This document shows positions 7,889-16,154 of a stretch of 64,000 bases of DNA, in pieces. The position numbers and the translations under genes were made by a program. A model generated the notes under the pieces. The model saw nothing but the letters and a program-made list of their open reading frames with translations, searched no databases and was not told the origin of the DNA. The stretch spans positions 1 through 64,000 of the forward strand of contig NZ_JARXZC010000041.1 in the NCBI RefSeq assembly GCF_029894335.1. Reading direction: 5' to 3'. The DNA is from Kitasatospora sp. MAP5-34 (lineage in GTDB: Bacteria; Actinomycetota; Actinomycetes; Streptomycetales; Streptomycetaceae). How positions within the stretch are numbered: position 1 is the stretch's first letter; every line of letters begins with the position of its first letter.

Positions 7889-8937
7889 CCCGGATGGTGC
7901 CGTCGCCGGTCTTCGTCGAGATCCGCCCCGGGGCCCTGGACGCGCTCGGCGGCATCCTCGCCGACCAGCGCCTGTCCACCTCCGGCCGGATAGCGGTGGC
8001 GATCAGCGGCGGCTCCGGCGCGGTGCTCCGGGAGCGGCTGGAACCGCTGCTCCCGGGCGCCGAGTGGTACGAGGTGATCGACGGCACCCTGGACGCCGCC
8101 GTACGGCTCGCGGACCAGATCCGCGCGGGCCACTTCGACGCCCTGGTCGGTCTCGGCGGGGGCAAGATCATCGACGCGGCCAAGTACGCCGCCGCCCGGG
8201 TCGGCCTGCCGTTGGTCGCCGTGGCGACCAACCTCGCGCACGACGGCATCTGCTCGCCCGTCTCGACCCTCGACAACGACGCCGGACGGGGCTCCTACGG
8301 GGTGCCCAGCCCGATCGGGATCGTGGTCGACCTCGACGTGATCCGGCAGGCCCCGAAGCGCTTCGTGGCGGCCGGCATCGGTGACGTCGTCTCCAACATC
8401 TCGGCCTGCGCGGACTGGGAGCTCTCCCACTCCGTCACCGGCGAGAAGGTGGACGGCCTGGCCGTCGCGATGGCCCGCTCGGCCGGTGAGAACCTGCTCC
8501 GCCACCCCGGCAGCCTTGAGGACCAGGACCTCCTGACGACGCTCGCGGAAGCCCTGGTACTGTCCGGCATCGCGATGAACATCGCCGGCAGTACCCGGCC
8601 CTCGTCGGGTGCCTGCCACGAGATCTCGCATGCCCTGGACGTGCTGTACCCCAAGCGATCCGCCCAGCACGGCGAGCAGGTCGGCCTCGGCGCGGCCTTC
8701 GCCACCTACCTGCGGGGCGAGCGCGAGCTCACCGGCCTGATCGTGGACCGCCTGCGGTTCCACGGGCTGCCGGTGACCGCCGCTCAGATCGACTTCACCG
8801 AGGCGGAGTTCACCGAGGCGGTGCACTACGCTCCGAACACCCGTCCGGGTCGCTTCACTATCCTTGAGCACCTCGACCTCTCTCCATCAGACATCAGGGA
8901 CGCGTACGCCGACTATGTCCAAGCCGTCAACAGCTGA
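7876..8937 (+). CDS. sn-glycerol-1-phosphate dehydrogenase-like enzyme (EgsA/AraM family)
   Basis: The 353-residue protein belongs to the iron/zinc alcohol dehydrogenase-like fold of glycerol-1-phosphate and dehydroquinate-type enzymes. Visible marks are the nucleotide-binding LVGLGGGKIIDAAKYAA, the metal-site Asp in NLAHDGICSPVST, and two metal-ligand His regions SGACHEISHALD and SAQHGEQVGLG. Family members reduce dihydroxyacetone phosphate to sn-glycerol-1-phosphate with NAD(P)H. GTG 7876 overlaps the previous gene by 13 bases, and the next gene overlaps it by 23 bases, so translation is coupled. In a bacterium this points to an enantio-specific glycerophosphate precursor, but the substrate may be another keto-phosphate. 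Confidence 0.8.
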   Translation: MPVLTRMVPSPVFVEIRPGALDALGGILADQRLSTSGRIAVAISGGSGAVLRERLEPLLPGAEWYEVIDGTLDAAVRLADQIRAGHFDALVGLGGGKIIDAAKYAAARVGLPLVAVATNLAHDGICSPVSTLDNDAGRGSYGVPSPIGIVVDLDVIRQAPKRFVAAGIGDVVSNISACADWELSHSVTGEKVDGLAVAMARSAGENLLRHPGSLEDQDLLTTLAEALVLSGIAMNIAGSTRPSSGACHEISHALDVLYPKRSAQHGEQVGLGAAFATYLRGERELTGLIVDRLRFHGLPVTAAQIDFTEAEFTEAVHYAPNTRPGRFTILEHLDLSPSDIRDAYADYVQAVNS

Positions 8938-9757
8938 CCGCCAGGCCCAGAGCCCGGCCGTCGACCTCACGCTCCGCCCCTCGATCGAGGAGCTGCGGGC
9001 CGTCATCCACCCGGAGGGCATGCTCCAGCGCCGCAGCGCGGAGCACTGGGCGGGCCGCTGGTACATGCGGAGCATCTCGCTCCGGATCACCCGCGTCCTC
9101 TCCACCATGACGGTGATCACACCCAACGGCCTGACCTACCTGATGATGCTGACCGGCATCCTGGCCGGCGCGGCGCTGGTGATCCCCGGGCTCGCGGGTG
9201 CCGTCCTCGGGGCGTTCCTGATCCAGCTCTACCTGCTGCTGGACTGCGTGGACGGCGAGGTCGCCCGTTGGCGCCGGCAGACCTCGCTGACCGGTGTCTA
9301 CCTCGACCGGGTCGGGCACTACATGTCCGAGGCCGCGCTGCTCACCGGCCTCGGCCTGCGCGCCGCCGACCTGCTGCACCGCCACGGCACCACCTCGCAC
9401 TGGGAGTGGGCCTTCCTCGGCACCCTCGCGGCGCTCGGCGCGATCCTGATCAAGTCCGAGACCGACCTGGTCGACGTGGCCCGGGCCCGCAGCGGCCTGA
9501 CCGCCGTCGAGGACAGCGCGGCGGTGCCGCGCTCCTCGGGTGTCGCCAAGGCCCGCAAGGCGGCGGCCTTCCTCAAGTTCCACCGCCTGGTCGGCGCGGT
9601 CGAGGCCTCGCTCTTCATCCTGGCCGCCGGGATCGCCGACCACGTGCACGGCGGGCTGTTCTTCACCCGCCTCGCGGTCGTCGTGCTGGCCGCCATCGCC
9701 ATGCTGCAGACCGTCCTGCACCTGCTCAGCATCGTGCTCTCCAGCAGGCTCCGATGA
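8915..9757 (+). CDS. CDP-alcohol phosphotransferase family membrane enzyme
   Basis: About 280 residues from ATG 8915, which overlaps the preceding gene by 23 bases. The signature D-x2-D-G-x2-A-R-x8-G-x3-D-x3-D is present as DCVDGEVARW...GVYLDRVGH, but the final Asp, thought to be the catalytic base, is His. Hydrophobic segments at about residues 68-105, 130-150, 165-185 and 230-275 suggest a polytopic membrane protein. Family members transfer a phospho-alcohol from a CDP-alcohol to a lipid or polyol acceptor. With the two genes before it, it would use the CDP-alcohol they make. The following glycosyltransferase starts in the ATGA overlap. Confidence 0.83.
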   Translation: MSKPSTADRQAQSPAVDLTLRPSIEELRAVIHPEGMLQRRSAEHWAGRWYMRSISLRITRVLSTMTVITPNGLTYLMMLTGILAGAALVIPGLAGAVLGAFLIQLYLLLDCVDGEVARWRRQTSLTGVYLDRVGHYMSEAALLTGLGLRAADLLHRHGTTSHWEWAFLGTLAALGAILIKSETDLVDVARARSGLTAVEDSAAVPRSSGVAKARKAAAFLKFHRLVGAVEASLFILAAGIADHVHGGLFFTRLAVVVLAAIAMLQTVLHLLSIVLSSRLR

Positions 9758-9786
9758 AGCAGGCCCCGATGGAGCAGGCCCCGATG
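9754..9786 (+). repeat. 15-base tandem duplication offering three ATG starts
   Basis: The unit (A/G)AGCAGGCCCCGATG occurs twice in a row, so in-frame ATGs fall at 9754, 9769 and 9784. The encoded residues MKQAPMEQAP are dispensable-looking, and the conserved glycosyltransferase domain begins after the third ATG. Confidence 0.7.
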
Positions 9787-10671
9787 AGCGCCGACGACTT
9801 CCGCCTGGGCGCGGTCATCATCACGATGGGCAACCGCCCCGCCGAGCTGAGCGCCCTGATCGACTCCGTGCTGAACCAGGAGGGCCCGGCGGTCGAACTC
9901 GCCGTGGTCGGCAACGGCGCGCCGCTGCCGCCGCTCCCGGCGGGCGTGCGGAGCGTCGAGCTGCCGGAGAACCTCGGCATCCCGGGCGGTCGCAACGTCG
10001 GCATCGAGCTGTTCGGCAAGGACGGCGAGGAGGTCGACGCGGTCCTCTTCCTGGACGACGACGGCCTGCTCCCGCGTCTGGACTCGGCCCGGCTGCTCCG
10101 CGAGGCGTTCACCGCCGACCCGGGGCTCGGCATCGTCTCCTTCCGGATCGCCGACCCGGACACCGGCGTCACCGCGCGCCGGCATGTCCCCCGGCTGCGC
10201 GCGAGCGATCCGCTGCACTCGTCCCGGGTCACCACCTTCCTCGGCGGGGCCAGCGCCGTGCGGAGCAAGGTGTTCACCCAGGCCGGTCAGCTTCCGGGCG
10301 AGTTCTTCTACGCGCACGAGGAGACCGACCTCGCCTGGCGCGCCCTGGACGCCGGCTGGTCGATCGACTACCGCGCGGACGTGGTGCTGCATCACCCGAC
10401 CACCTCCCCGGCCCGGCACGCCACGTACTTCCACAACGTGGCCCGGAACAGGGTGTGGCTGGCACGACGGAACCTTCCGGGCCCGTTGGTGCCTCTCTAT
10501 CTGGGGACCTGGCTGTTCCTCACCTTGGCCCGCCGCCCCTCCGGCGACGCGATCAAGGCTTGGACAGGCGGTTTCCGGGCCGGCTGGAGCGAACCCTGCG
10601 GTCCGCGACGGCCGATGAAATGGCGTACTGTATGGCGATTGACCAGGTTGGGCAGACCGCCAATCATTTGA
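9754..10671 (+). CDS. Family 2 glycosyltransferase
   Basis: A GT-A fold transferase of 305 residues (from 9754) or 295 (from 9784). GAVIITMGNRPAELSALIDSVL opens the domain (shown in full here only as its first part AVIITMGNRP). FLDDDGLLPR holds the metal-binding DxD-type motif, and FFYAHEETDLAWRA gives the catalytic ED-type region. No membrane anchor is obvious. It probably adds a sugar to the lipid or polymer made by the preceding genes before export by the ABC transporter that follows. ATG 9754 overlaps the stop of the previous gene (ATGA); a 15-base tandem duplication creates further in-frame ATGs at 9769 and 9784. Confidence 0.85.
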   Translation: MKQAPMEQAPMSADDFRLGAVIITMGNRPAELSALIDSVLNQEGPAVELAVVGNGAPLPPLPAGVRSVELPENLGIPGGRNVGIELFGKDGEEVDAVLFLDDDGLLPRLDSARLLREAFTADPGLGIVSFRIADPDTGVTARRHVPRLRASDPLHSSRVTTFLGGASAVRSKVFTQAGQLPGEFFYAHEETDLAWRALDAGWSIDYRADVVLHHPTTSPARHATYFHNVARNRVWLARRNLPGPLVPLYLGTWLFLTLARRPSGDAIKAWTGGFRAGWSEPCGPRRPMKWRTVWRLTRLGRPPII

Positions 10672-10680
10672 TCGCAGCAG

Positions 10681-10698
10681 TCGGCGGCTTGCCGCCGA
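10681..10698 (+). terminator. Short GC hairpin after the glycosyltransferase gene
   Basis: TCGGCGGC and GCCGCCGA pair around a TT loop ten bases after the glycosyltransferase stop. There is no T-tract, so it may only attenuate. The rest of the 119-base gap leads to an AAGGA ribosome site for the permease gene. Confidence 0.4.
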
Positions 10699-10790
10699 CC
10701 GGACAATCCCCCCGTGAACCCTGTGGGTCCGCCCGGTTCCCGGCCTCTCCCCCGAGTCGAACCGGATCTCCGATCCCGTGAAGGACGAAT

Positions 10791-11762
10791 GTGTCGACAG
10801 TGAGTGACTCCGTCAGCCTCTCAGCTCCGTCGGGAGTTGACGCGGGCCTGACCCAGCAGCAGCTCGCGGCCAAGTACGGCCTGACGGTGAGTGGCAAACG
10901 GCCGAGCCTGCCCATGTACGTGCGGCAGCTCTGGCAGCGCCGCCACTTCATCCTGGCCTTCGCCACGGCCAGGCTGGTCGCCCAGTACACGACGGCCAAG
11001 CTCGGCCAGCTGTGGCAGGTACTGACGCCGCTGCTCAACTGTGCGGTCTTCTACCTGGTCTTCGGTGTGATCCTGAAGAGCCGGGACAGCGTCCCGGTCT
11101 ACATCGCCTGGCTCTGTGTCGGCGTCTTCGTGTTCCAGTTCTCGCAGAGCGCGATCCAGTCCGGCACCCGCTCCATCTCCGACAACCTCGGGCTGATCCG
11201 GGCGCTGCACTTCCCCCGAGCCTGCATGCCGGTCGCCTTCACGGTCATCCAGCTGCAGCAGCTGCTGATCTCGATGGTCGTCCTGGTCGTGATCGTCCTG
11301 ACGAACGGGATCACGCCGGGTGTCACCTGGCTGCTGATCATCCCGGCCCTGGTGCTGCAGGCGCTGTTCAACACCGGCCTGGCCCTGATCATGGCGCGGA
11401 TCGGCTCCAAGGCGTCCGACATCTCGCAGCTGATGCCGTTCGTGCTCCGGACCTGGATGTACCTCTCCGGCGTCATGTACAGCATCCAGGGGCAGCTGAA
11501 CACCGCCCCCCACTGGGTCAAGACGATCGCCGAGCTGAACCCGGCGAGCATCTACATGGACCTGATGCGCTACGCCTTCATGCCCGACAGCTTCAGCAAG
11601 AAGGTCTACCCCGGTCTCCAGGCCCCGGACGGTCACTGGGGCCCGCACTACCTGTCGCTGCCGCACCACGTCTGGCTGATCGCCGCGGCCTGGGCCGTCG
11701 TCGCCTTCGCCTTCGGTTTCGTCTTCTTCTGGAAGAACGAAGAGGAGTACGGCCGTGGCTGA
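10791..11762 (+). CDS. ABC-2 type polysaccharide/teichoic acid exporter, permease
   Basis: The 323-residue protein is a TagG/Wzm-like ABC-2 permease. It has a cytoplasmic N-terminus, an amphipathic segment (RQLWQRRHFILAFATARLVA) and about six hydrophobic spans (residues ~70-90, 105-125, 160-190, 195-215, 225-245, 295-315). GTG 10791 follows AAGGA. The ATP-binding gene overlaps by 8 bases. Such pairs export lipid-linked polymers such as teichoic acids, galactans or O-antigens across the cytoplasmic membrane. The five preceding genes would provide the cargo. Confidence 0.88.
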   Translation: MSTVSDSVSLSAPSGVDAGLTQQQLAAKYGLTVSGKRPSLPMYVRQLWQRRHFILAFATARLVAQYTTAKLGQLWQVLTPLLNCAVFYLVFGVILKSRDSVPVYIAWLCVGVFVFQFSQSAIQSGTRSISDNLGLIRALHFPRACMPVAFTVIQLQQLLISMVVLVVIVLTNGITPGVTWLLIIPALVLQALFNTGLALIMARIGSKASDISQLMPFVLRTWMYLSGVMYSIQGQLNTAPHWVKTIAELNPASIYMDLMRYAFMPDSFSKKVYPGLQAPDGHWGPHYLSLPHHVWLIAAAWAVVAFAFGFVFFWKNEEEYGRG

Positions 11763-12582
11763 GACCGCAACCACCGAGGACCGAGGAGTGGCGCCCACCA
11801 TGGCAGGCCAGGTCAAGCACGAACGCGTTCCCACCGTCGTCGTGGACGACGTGCACATCGTCTACAAGGTGCACGGCGCCGGCGCCGGCAAGGGCAGCGC
11901 CACCTCCGCGCTGAGCCGCCTGATCTCCAAGAAGCGCTCGCCCGCCATCCGCGAGGTGCACGCCGTCCGGGGCATCAGTTTCACTGCGTACCGTGGCGAG
12001 GCCGTCGGCCTGATCGGGTCCAACGGCTCCGGCAAGTCGACCATGCTGGCGGCCATCGCCGGCCTGCTGCCGACCGAGAAGGGCGGCATCTACACCAACG
12101 GCCAGCCGTCCCTGCTGGGTGTCAACGCCGCGCTGATGGACGACCTGACCGGTGACCGGAACGTCATCCTGGGCTGCCTGGCCATGGGCATGTCCCCGGC
12201 CGAGGTGAAGGCGCGCTACGACGACATCGTCGAGTTCTCGGGCATCAACGACAAGGGCGACTTCATCTCGCTCCCGATGCGCGCGTACTCCTCCGGCATG
12301 TCGGCCCGTCTGCGCTTCTCGATCGCGGCGGCCAAGACCCACGACGTGCTGCTGATCGACGAGGCGCTCGCCACGGGTGACCAGAAGTTCCAGAAGCGCA
12401 GCGAGGCTCGCATCCGCGAGCTGCGCGGCGAGGCCGGTACGGTCTTCCTGGTCAGCCACAACAACAACGCGATCCGGGACACCTGCGAGCGGACCATCTG
12501 GATCGAAAAGGGCGAGATGATCATGGACGGCGAGACCGACGAGGTCGTCAAGGCGTACGAGAAGTTCAACCACGGCGGCTGA
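11755..12582 (+). CDS. ABC polysaccharide/teichoic acid exporter, ATP-binding subunit
   Basis: The 275-residue ATPase has Walker A GSNGSGKSTML, the family-typical signature YSSGMSARLRFSIAAA, Walker B VLLIDEALATGD and switch His in LVSHNNN. This resembles TagH/Wzt, including the long loop before the fold (AVRGISFTAYRGEAVGLIG) and no C-terminal carbohydrate-binding domain. A 60-residue N-terminal extension precedes the core. GTG 11755 overlaps the permease gene. It powers export of the product of this cassette. A strong hairpin follows the stop and closes the operon. Confidence 0.9.
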   Translation: MAETATTEDRGVAPTMAGQVKHERVPTVVVDDVHIVYKVHGAGAGKGSATSALSRLISKKRSPAIREVHAVRGISFTAYRGEAVGLIGSNGSGKSTMLAAIAGLLPTEKGGIYTNGQPSLLGVNAALMDDLTGDRNVILGCLAMGMSPAEVKARYDDIVEFSGINDKGDFISLPMRAYSSGMSARLRFSIAAAKTHDVLLIDEALATGDQKFQKRSEARIRELRGEAGTVFLVSHNNNAIRDTCERTIWIEKGEMIMDGETDEVVKAYEKFNHGG

Positions 12583-12605
12583 TCACCGGCGTGATCGTCA
12601 TGCGG

Positions 12606-12639
12606 GGGCCGGTGCCGGGCGGATGCCCGGTACCGGCCC
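12606..12639 (+). terminator. Hairpin closing the exporter operon
   Basis: Arms 12606-12620 and 12625-12639 pair over 15 bases (one G-T) around GGAT, 24 bases past the ATPase stop. There is no T-tract, which is common for GC-rich actinobacterial terminators. It separates the export cassette from the hopanoid genes. Confidence 0.7.
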
Positions 12640-12707
12640 TGCCTGGTGTTCGAGTCCAACGCGTGTCCGAGACGGGCCGGTGGGTCCGTCCGGTGTAGAA
12701 CGGGGGA

Positions 12708-13757
12708 GTGACGGCAGTGGCAGCTTCGGACCAATCCGACAATCAGACAGACGGCAGCGCTCTGAACCCGACCATGAACCCGACGCCGGATCCAGCACCG
12801 GATCCAGCACCGGCCGGCCCGGCGCCGGACCAGACCCTCGGCAAGGCCGACCTGGAGAACTTCCCGGTCGCCCCGTCCTTCCTGCCCGCAGCCTGGCGGA
12901 CGGACCTGATGGCGGTCTACGGCTTCGCCCGGCTGATCGACGACGCCGGTGACGGCGACCTCGCCGACCCGGGCGCCGTGGCCGCGTTGCTGGGCGCCGG
13001 AGGGACGCCCGTCACTCCTCCGGCGCAGGACGGCCCGCCGAGTCCCGCCGAGACCGAGTTCCGGCTCGCCCTGCTCGACGGGCTGGAGCGGGATCTCGAA
13101 CGGGCCTTCGAGGCGGCGCTCCCCGCCGGCGCCGCCGAGCAGCCGCGCCACCCGCTGATGCGCGCCCTGGTACCGCTGGTCGGCAAGCACGGACTGACCC
13201 CCGAGCCGTTCCGCCGGCTGATCGAGGCGAACCGGGTCGACCAGCGCACCACGCGCTACCCGACCTACCAAGACCTCATCGGCTACTGCACGTTGTCCGC
13301 CGATCCGGTCGGCCGGCTGGTGCTCTCGATCGCCGGCGTCTCGACCCCGGAGCGGGTCGCGTACTCCGACGCGGTCTGCAGCGCGCTGCAGGTCGTCGAG
13401 CACCTCCAGGACGTCGCCGAGGACCTCGGCCACGGCCGGATCTACCTGCCCGGCGAGGACCTGGAGCGCTTCGGCGTCACCGAGGCGGACCTCGCCGAGC
13501 CCACCGCGGGGCCCCGGGTGCGCGAGCTGATCGCCTTCGAGGTGGACCGGGCCCGCACCCTGCTCGATCACGGCGCTCCGCTGGTGGGTACGGTTCGGGG
13601 GAGGCTCCGACTGCTCCTCGCGGGATTCACCGCAGGTGGGTACGCGGCCCTGGCGGCCATCGAGGCCGCCGGGTACGACGTCCTGGCCCAGCAGCCGAAG
13701 CCCGACAAGCGCCGCCTCGCAGTGAAGGCGGCGACACTCTTCGCGAAGGGAAGGTGA
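12708..13757 (+). CDS. hpnC: Hydroxysqualene synthase HpnC
   Basis: The 349-residue protein is a squalene/phytoene-synthase-fold enzyme that converts presqualene diphosphate to hydroxysqualene. The first Asp-rich region is FARLIDDAGDGDLADP and the second is EHLQDVAEDLGHGRIYLP. A 50-residue Asp/Pro-rich N-terminal tail precedes the fold. GTG 12708 is used here; GTG 12717, nine bases after GGGGGA, would remove three residues. A TAGAAC lies six bases upstream of GTG 12708, so the transcript might even start at the codon. The gene overlaps hpnD by four bases (GTGA). It opens the hopanoid operon, and the order hpnC-hpnD-hpnE is the conserved bacterial squalene route. Confidence 0.92.
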   Translation: MTAVAASDQSDNQTDGSALNPTMNPTPDPAPDPAPAGPAPDQTLGKADLENFPVAPSFLPAAWRTDLMAVYGFARLIDDAGDGDLADPGAVAALLGAGGTPVTPPAQDGPPSPAETEFRLALLDGLERDLERAFEAALPAGAAEQPRHPLMRALVPLVGKHGLTPEPFRRLIEANRVDQRTTRYPTYQDLIGYCTLSADPVGRLVLSIAGVSTPERVAYSDAVCSALQVVEHLQDVAEDLGHGRIYLPGEDLERFGVTEADLAEPTAGPRVRELIAFEVDRARTLLDHGAPLVGTVRGRLRLLLAGFTAGGYAALAAIEAAGYDVLAQQPKPDKRRLAVKAATLFAKGR

Positions 13758-14656
13758 ACGCCCGAGTGGCGGCATCACCACTGGCGTCGGCGCAGGTCAT
13801 GGCGGCGTACCGGTACTGCGAGGCGGTCACCGCCCTCCAGGCCCGCAACTTCAGCTACGGCATCCGCCTGCTCCCGGAGGCCAAGCGGCTCGGCATGTCC
13901 GCGCTGTACGCCCTGGCCCGCCGGGTCGACGACATCGGCGACGGAGACCTCCCGCCCGATCGCAAGGCCGAGCAGCTGCTCCGTACCCGCGACCTGCTCG
14001 ACGAGATCCGCGCGGGCGCCGTCAGCGAGGACGACACCGACCCGATCAAGGTGGCCCTGGCCGACACCGCCCGGCGCTTCCCGATCCCGCTCGAAGGCTT
14101 CGACGAGCTGATCGACGGCGTGCAGATGGACCTCCAGGGCGCCGAGTACCGGACCTTCGAGGACCTCAAGGTCTACTGCCGCTGCGTGGCGGGCTCGATC
14201 GGGCGGCTCTCGCTCGGTGTGTACGGCTGCGAGGACACCAAGCTCGGCGCCGAGTACGCCGACACGCTCGGCCTCGCCCTGCAGCTCACCAACATCCTGC
14301 GCGACCTGCGCGAGGACGCCGAGAACGGCCGTACCTACCTCCCGACCGAGGACCTGGTCCGGTTCGGCTGCGAGCAGGGCTTCGCCCTGTCCAAGCCCGC
14401 GACGGGCGCCGACTTCACCGGTCTGGTCGCCTTCGAGGCCGAGCGCGCCCAGCGCTGCTTCGAGGAGGGCCTGCGCCTGCTGCCGATGCTGGACCGCCGC
14501 AGCCGCGCCTGCACCGCCGCGATGGCGGGCATCTACCACCGGCTGCTCGCCCGGATCGCCGCCGAACCGGAGTCGGTGCTGCGCGGACGCGTGTCCCTGC
14601 CGGGCTGGGAGAAGGCATACGTGGCACTGTCCGGGCTCGCCGGAGGGCGTTCTTGA
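13754..14656 (+). CDS. hpnD: Presqualene diphosphate synthase HpnD
   Basis: The 300-residue enzyme condenses two farnesyl diphosphates to presqualene diphosphate. The two Asp-rich motifs are LARRVDDIGDGDL and LTNILRDLREDAENGRTYLP, both intact for Mg-diphosphate binding. YCRCVAGSIGRL is typical of the family. Start GTG 13754 overlaps hpnC (GTGA), so the two are coupled. Length and motifs match HpnD, and the second motif is more complete than in HpnC, which is how the two paralogues are told apart. Confidence 0.93.
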   Translation: MNARVAASPLASAQVMAAYRYCEAVTALQARNFSYGIRLLPEAKRLGMSALYALARRVDDIGDGDLPPDRKAEQLLRTRDLLDEIRAGAVSEDDTDPIKVALADTARRFPIPLEGFDELIDGVQMDLQGAEYRTFEDLKVYCRCVAGSIGRLSLGVYGCEDTKLGAEYADTLGLALQLTNILRDLREDAENGRTYLPTEDLVRFGCEQGFALSKPATGADFTGLVAFEAERAQRCFEEGLRLLPMLDRRSRACTAAMAGIYHRLLARIAAEPESVLRGRVSLPGWEKAYVALSGLAGGRS

Positions 14657-14756
14657 TTCTCTCGCCAGTTATGTCACGCTGTGTCAGCGCGGAATCACAG
14701 CCGGGTGGCCGCGCCCTGTCCACGAGTGAGCAGCGAAACGGTAGGGGGGAAAGCTG

Positions 14757-16154
14757 ATGGCGGCACGACCGCGTCCGGCCGGACCCACCGCCGTGGTGAT
14801 CGGCGGCGGCCTGGCCGGGATCACCGCCGCGCTGCGCCTCGCCGAGGCCGACCACCGGGTCACCCTGCTGGAGACCAGGCCCCGGCTCGGCGGCCTGGCA
14901 TTCTCCTTCCAGCGCGGCGAGCTGACGGTCGACAACGGCCAGCACGTCTTCCTGCGCTGCTGCACCGCCTACCGGGGCCTGATCGACCGCTTGGGCGCGG
15001 GCCGTCTGGTCGATCTTCAGCCGCGCCTGGACGTGCCCGTCCTCGGCGTCGCCGCCGACGGCCGCCGCACCCTGGGCCGGCTGCGCCGCGCGGGCCTGCC
15101 CGTCCCGCTGCACCTGGCCGGCAGCCTGGCCACCTACCCGCACCTGAAGCCGCTCGACCGCCTCCGGGTGGTCCGGGCCGCGCTCGCGCTCAAGGCGCTC
15201 GACCTGGCCGACCCTCGGCTGGACGAGATCTCGTTCGGCGACTGGCTGCGCAAGCAGGGCCAGAACCGGGCCACCCTGGCGGCGATGTGGGACCTGGTCG
15301 GGGTCGCCACGCTCAACGCCACCGCCGACCAGACCTCGCTGGCGCTGGCCGCGATGGTCTTCAAGACCGGTCTGCTCTCCGACCCGGGCGCCTCCGACAT
15401 CGGGATGGCCAACGTCCCGCTCGGCGCGATCCACCACGACGCCGCCCGCGTGGAGCTGGAGCGCGCCGGCGTACGCGTCCTGCTGCGCGCCCGCGCCGTC
15501 GAGCTCAAGCCCGCCGCCCAGCACGCCGTACGGCTGGAGAGCGGCGAGCTGCTCACCGCCGACACGGTGGTGCTCGCCGGCGCGCAGGACAGCGCCGCCG
15601 CCCTGCTGCCGCCCGGCGCGATCGAGCGCCAGGAGCGGCTGGGCGAGTTCGGCACCGCGCCGATCCTGAACGTGCACGTGGTCTACGACCGCAAGCTGCT
15701 GCGCCGCCCGTTCTTCGCGGCGCTCGGCTCGCCGGTGCAGTGGGTCTTCGACCGTACGGCTCATTCGGGGCTCGCGGTACCCGGTGCGCAGTACCTGGCG
15801 CTCTCGCAGTCCGCCGTCCAGGACGAGATCGACCTCCCGGTCGCCGAGCTGCGCCGCCGTTACCTGCCCGAGCTGGAGCGGCTGCTGCCGGCCGCCCGGG
15901 AGGCCGAGGTGCTGGACTTCTTCGTGACCCGGGAGCGCACCGCGACCTTCGACCCGGCCCCGGGCACGGCCGCCCTGCGCCCGCAGGCCCGTACCGACAT
16001 CCCGGGCCTGCTGCTCGCCGGGTCGTGGACGGCCACCGGGTGGCCCGCGACCATGGAGAGCGCAGTCCGCAGCGGTCACGCGGCGGCGGACGCCGCACTC
16101 CCGAACTCCGGCCGGCTACCGGTCGACCGAGGCGACGGGAGGTGGCCCCGATGA
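14757..16154 (+). CDS. hpnE: Hydroxysqualene dehydroxylase HpnE (FAD-dependent)
   Basis: The 465-residue flavoprotein of the amine-oxidase/phytoene-desaturase fold reduces hydroxysqualene to squalene. AVVIGGGLAGITAALRLAE is the dinucleotide-binding motif, TLLETRPRLGGLAFSF follows, and the C-terminal FAD segment is GLLLAGSWTATGWPATMESAV (quoted in two parts: GLLLAGSWTATGWP, ATMESAV). A gap of 100 bases with an AGGGGG-type ribosome site separates it from hpnD. The polyprenyl synthase gene starts in its stop codon (ATGA). Confidence 0.92.
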   Translation: MAARPRPAGPTAVVIGGGLAGITAALRLAEADHRVTLLETRPRLGGLAFSFQRGELTVDNGQHVFLRCCTAYRGLIDRLGAGRLVDLQPRLDVPVLGVAADGRRTLGRLRRAGLPVPLHLAGSLATYPHLKPLDRLRVVRAALALKALDLADPRLDEISFGDWLRKQGQNRATLAAMWDLVGVATLNATADQTSLALAAMVFKTGLLSDPGASDIGMANVPLGAIHHDAARVELERAGVRVLLRARAVELKPAAQHAVRLESGELLTADTVVLAGAQDSAAALLPPGAIERQERLGEFGTAPILNVHVVYDRKLLRRPFFAALGSPVQWVFDRTAHSGLAVPGAQYLALSQSAVQDEIDLPVAELRRRYLPELERLLPAAREAEVLDFFVTRERTATFDPAPGTAALRPQARTDIPGLLLAGSWTATGWPATMESAVRSGHAAADAALPNSGRLPVDRGDGRWPR

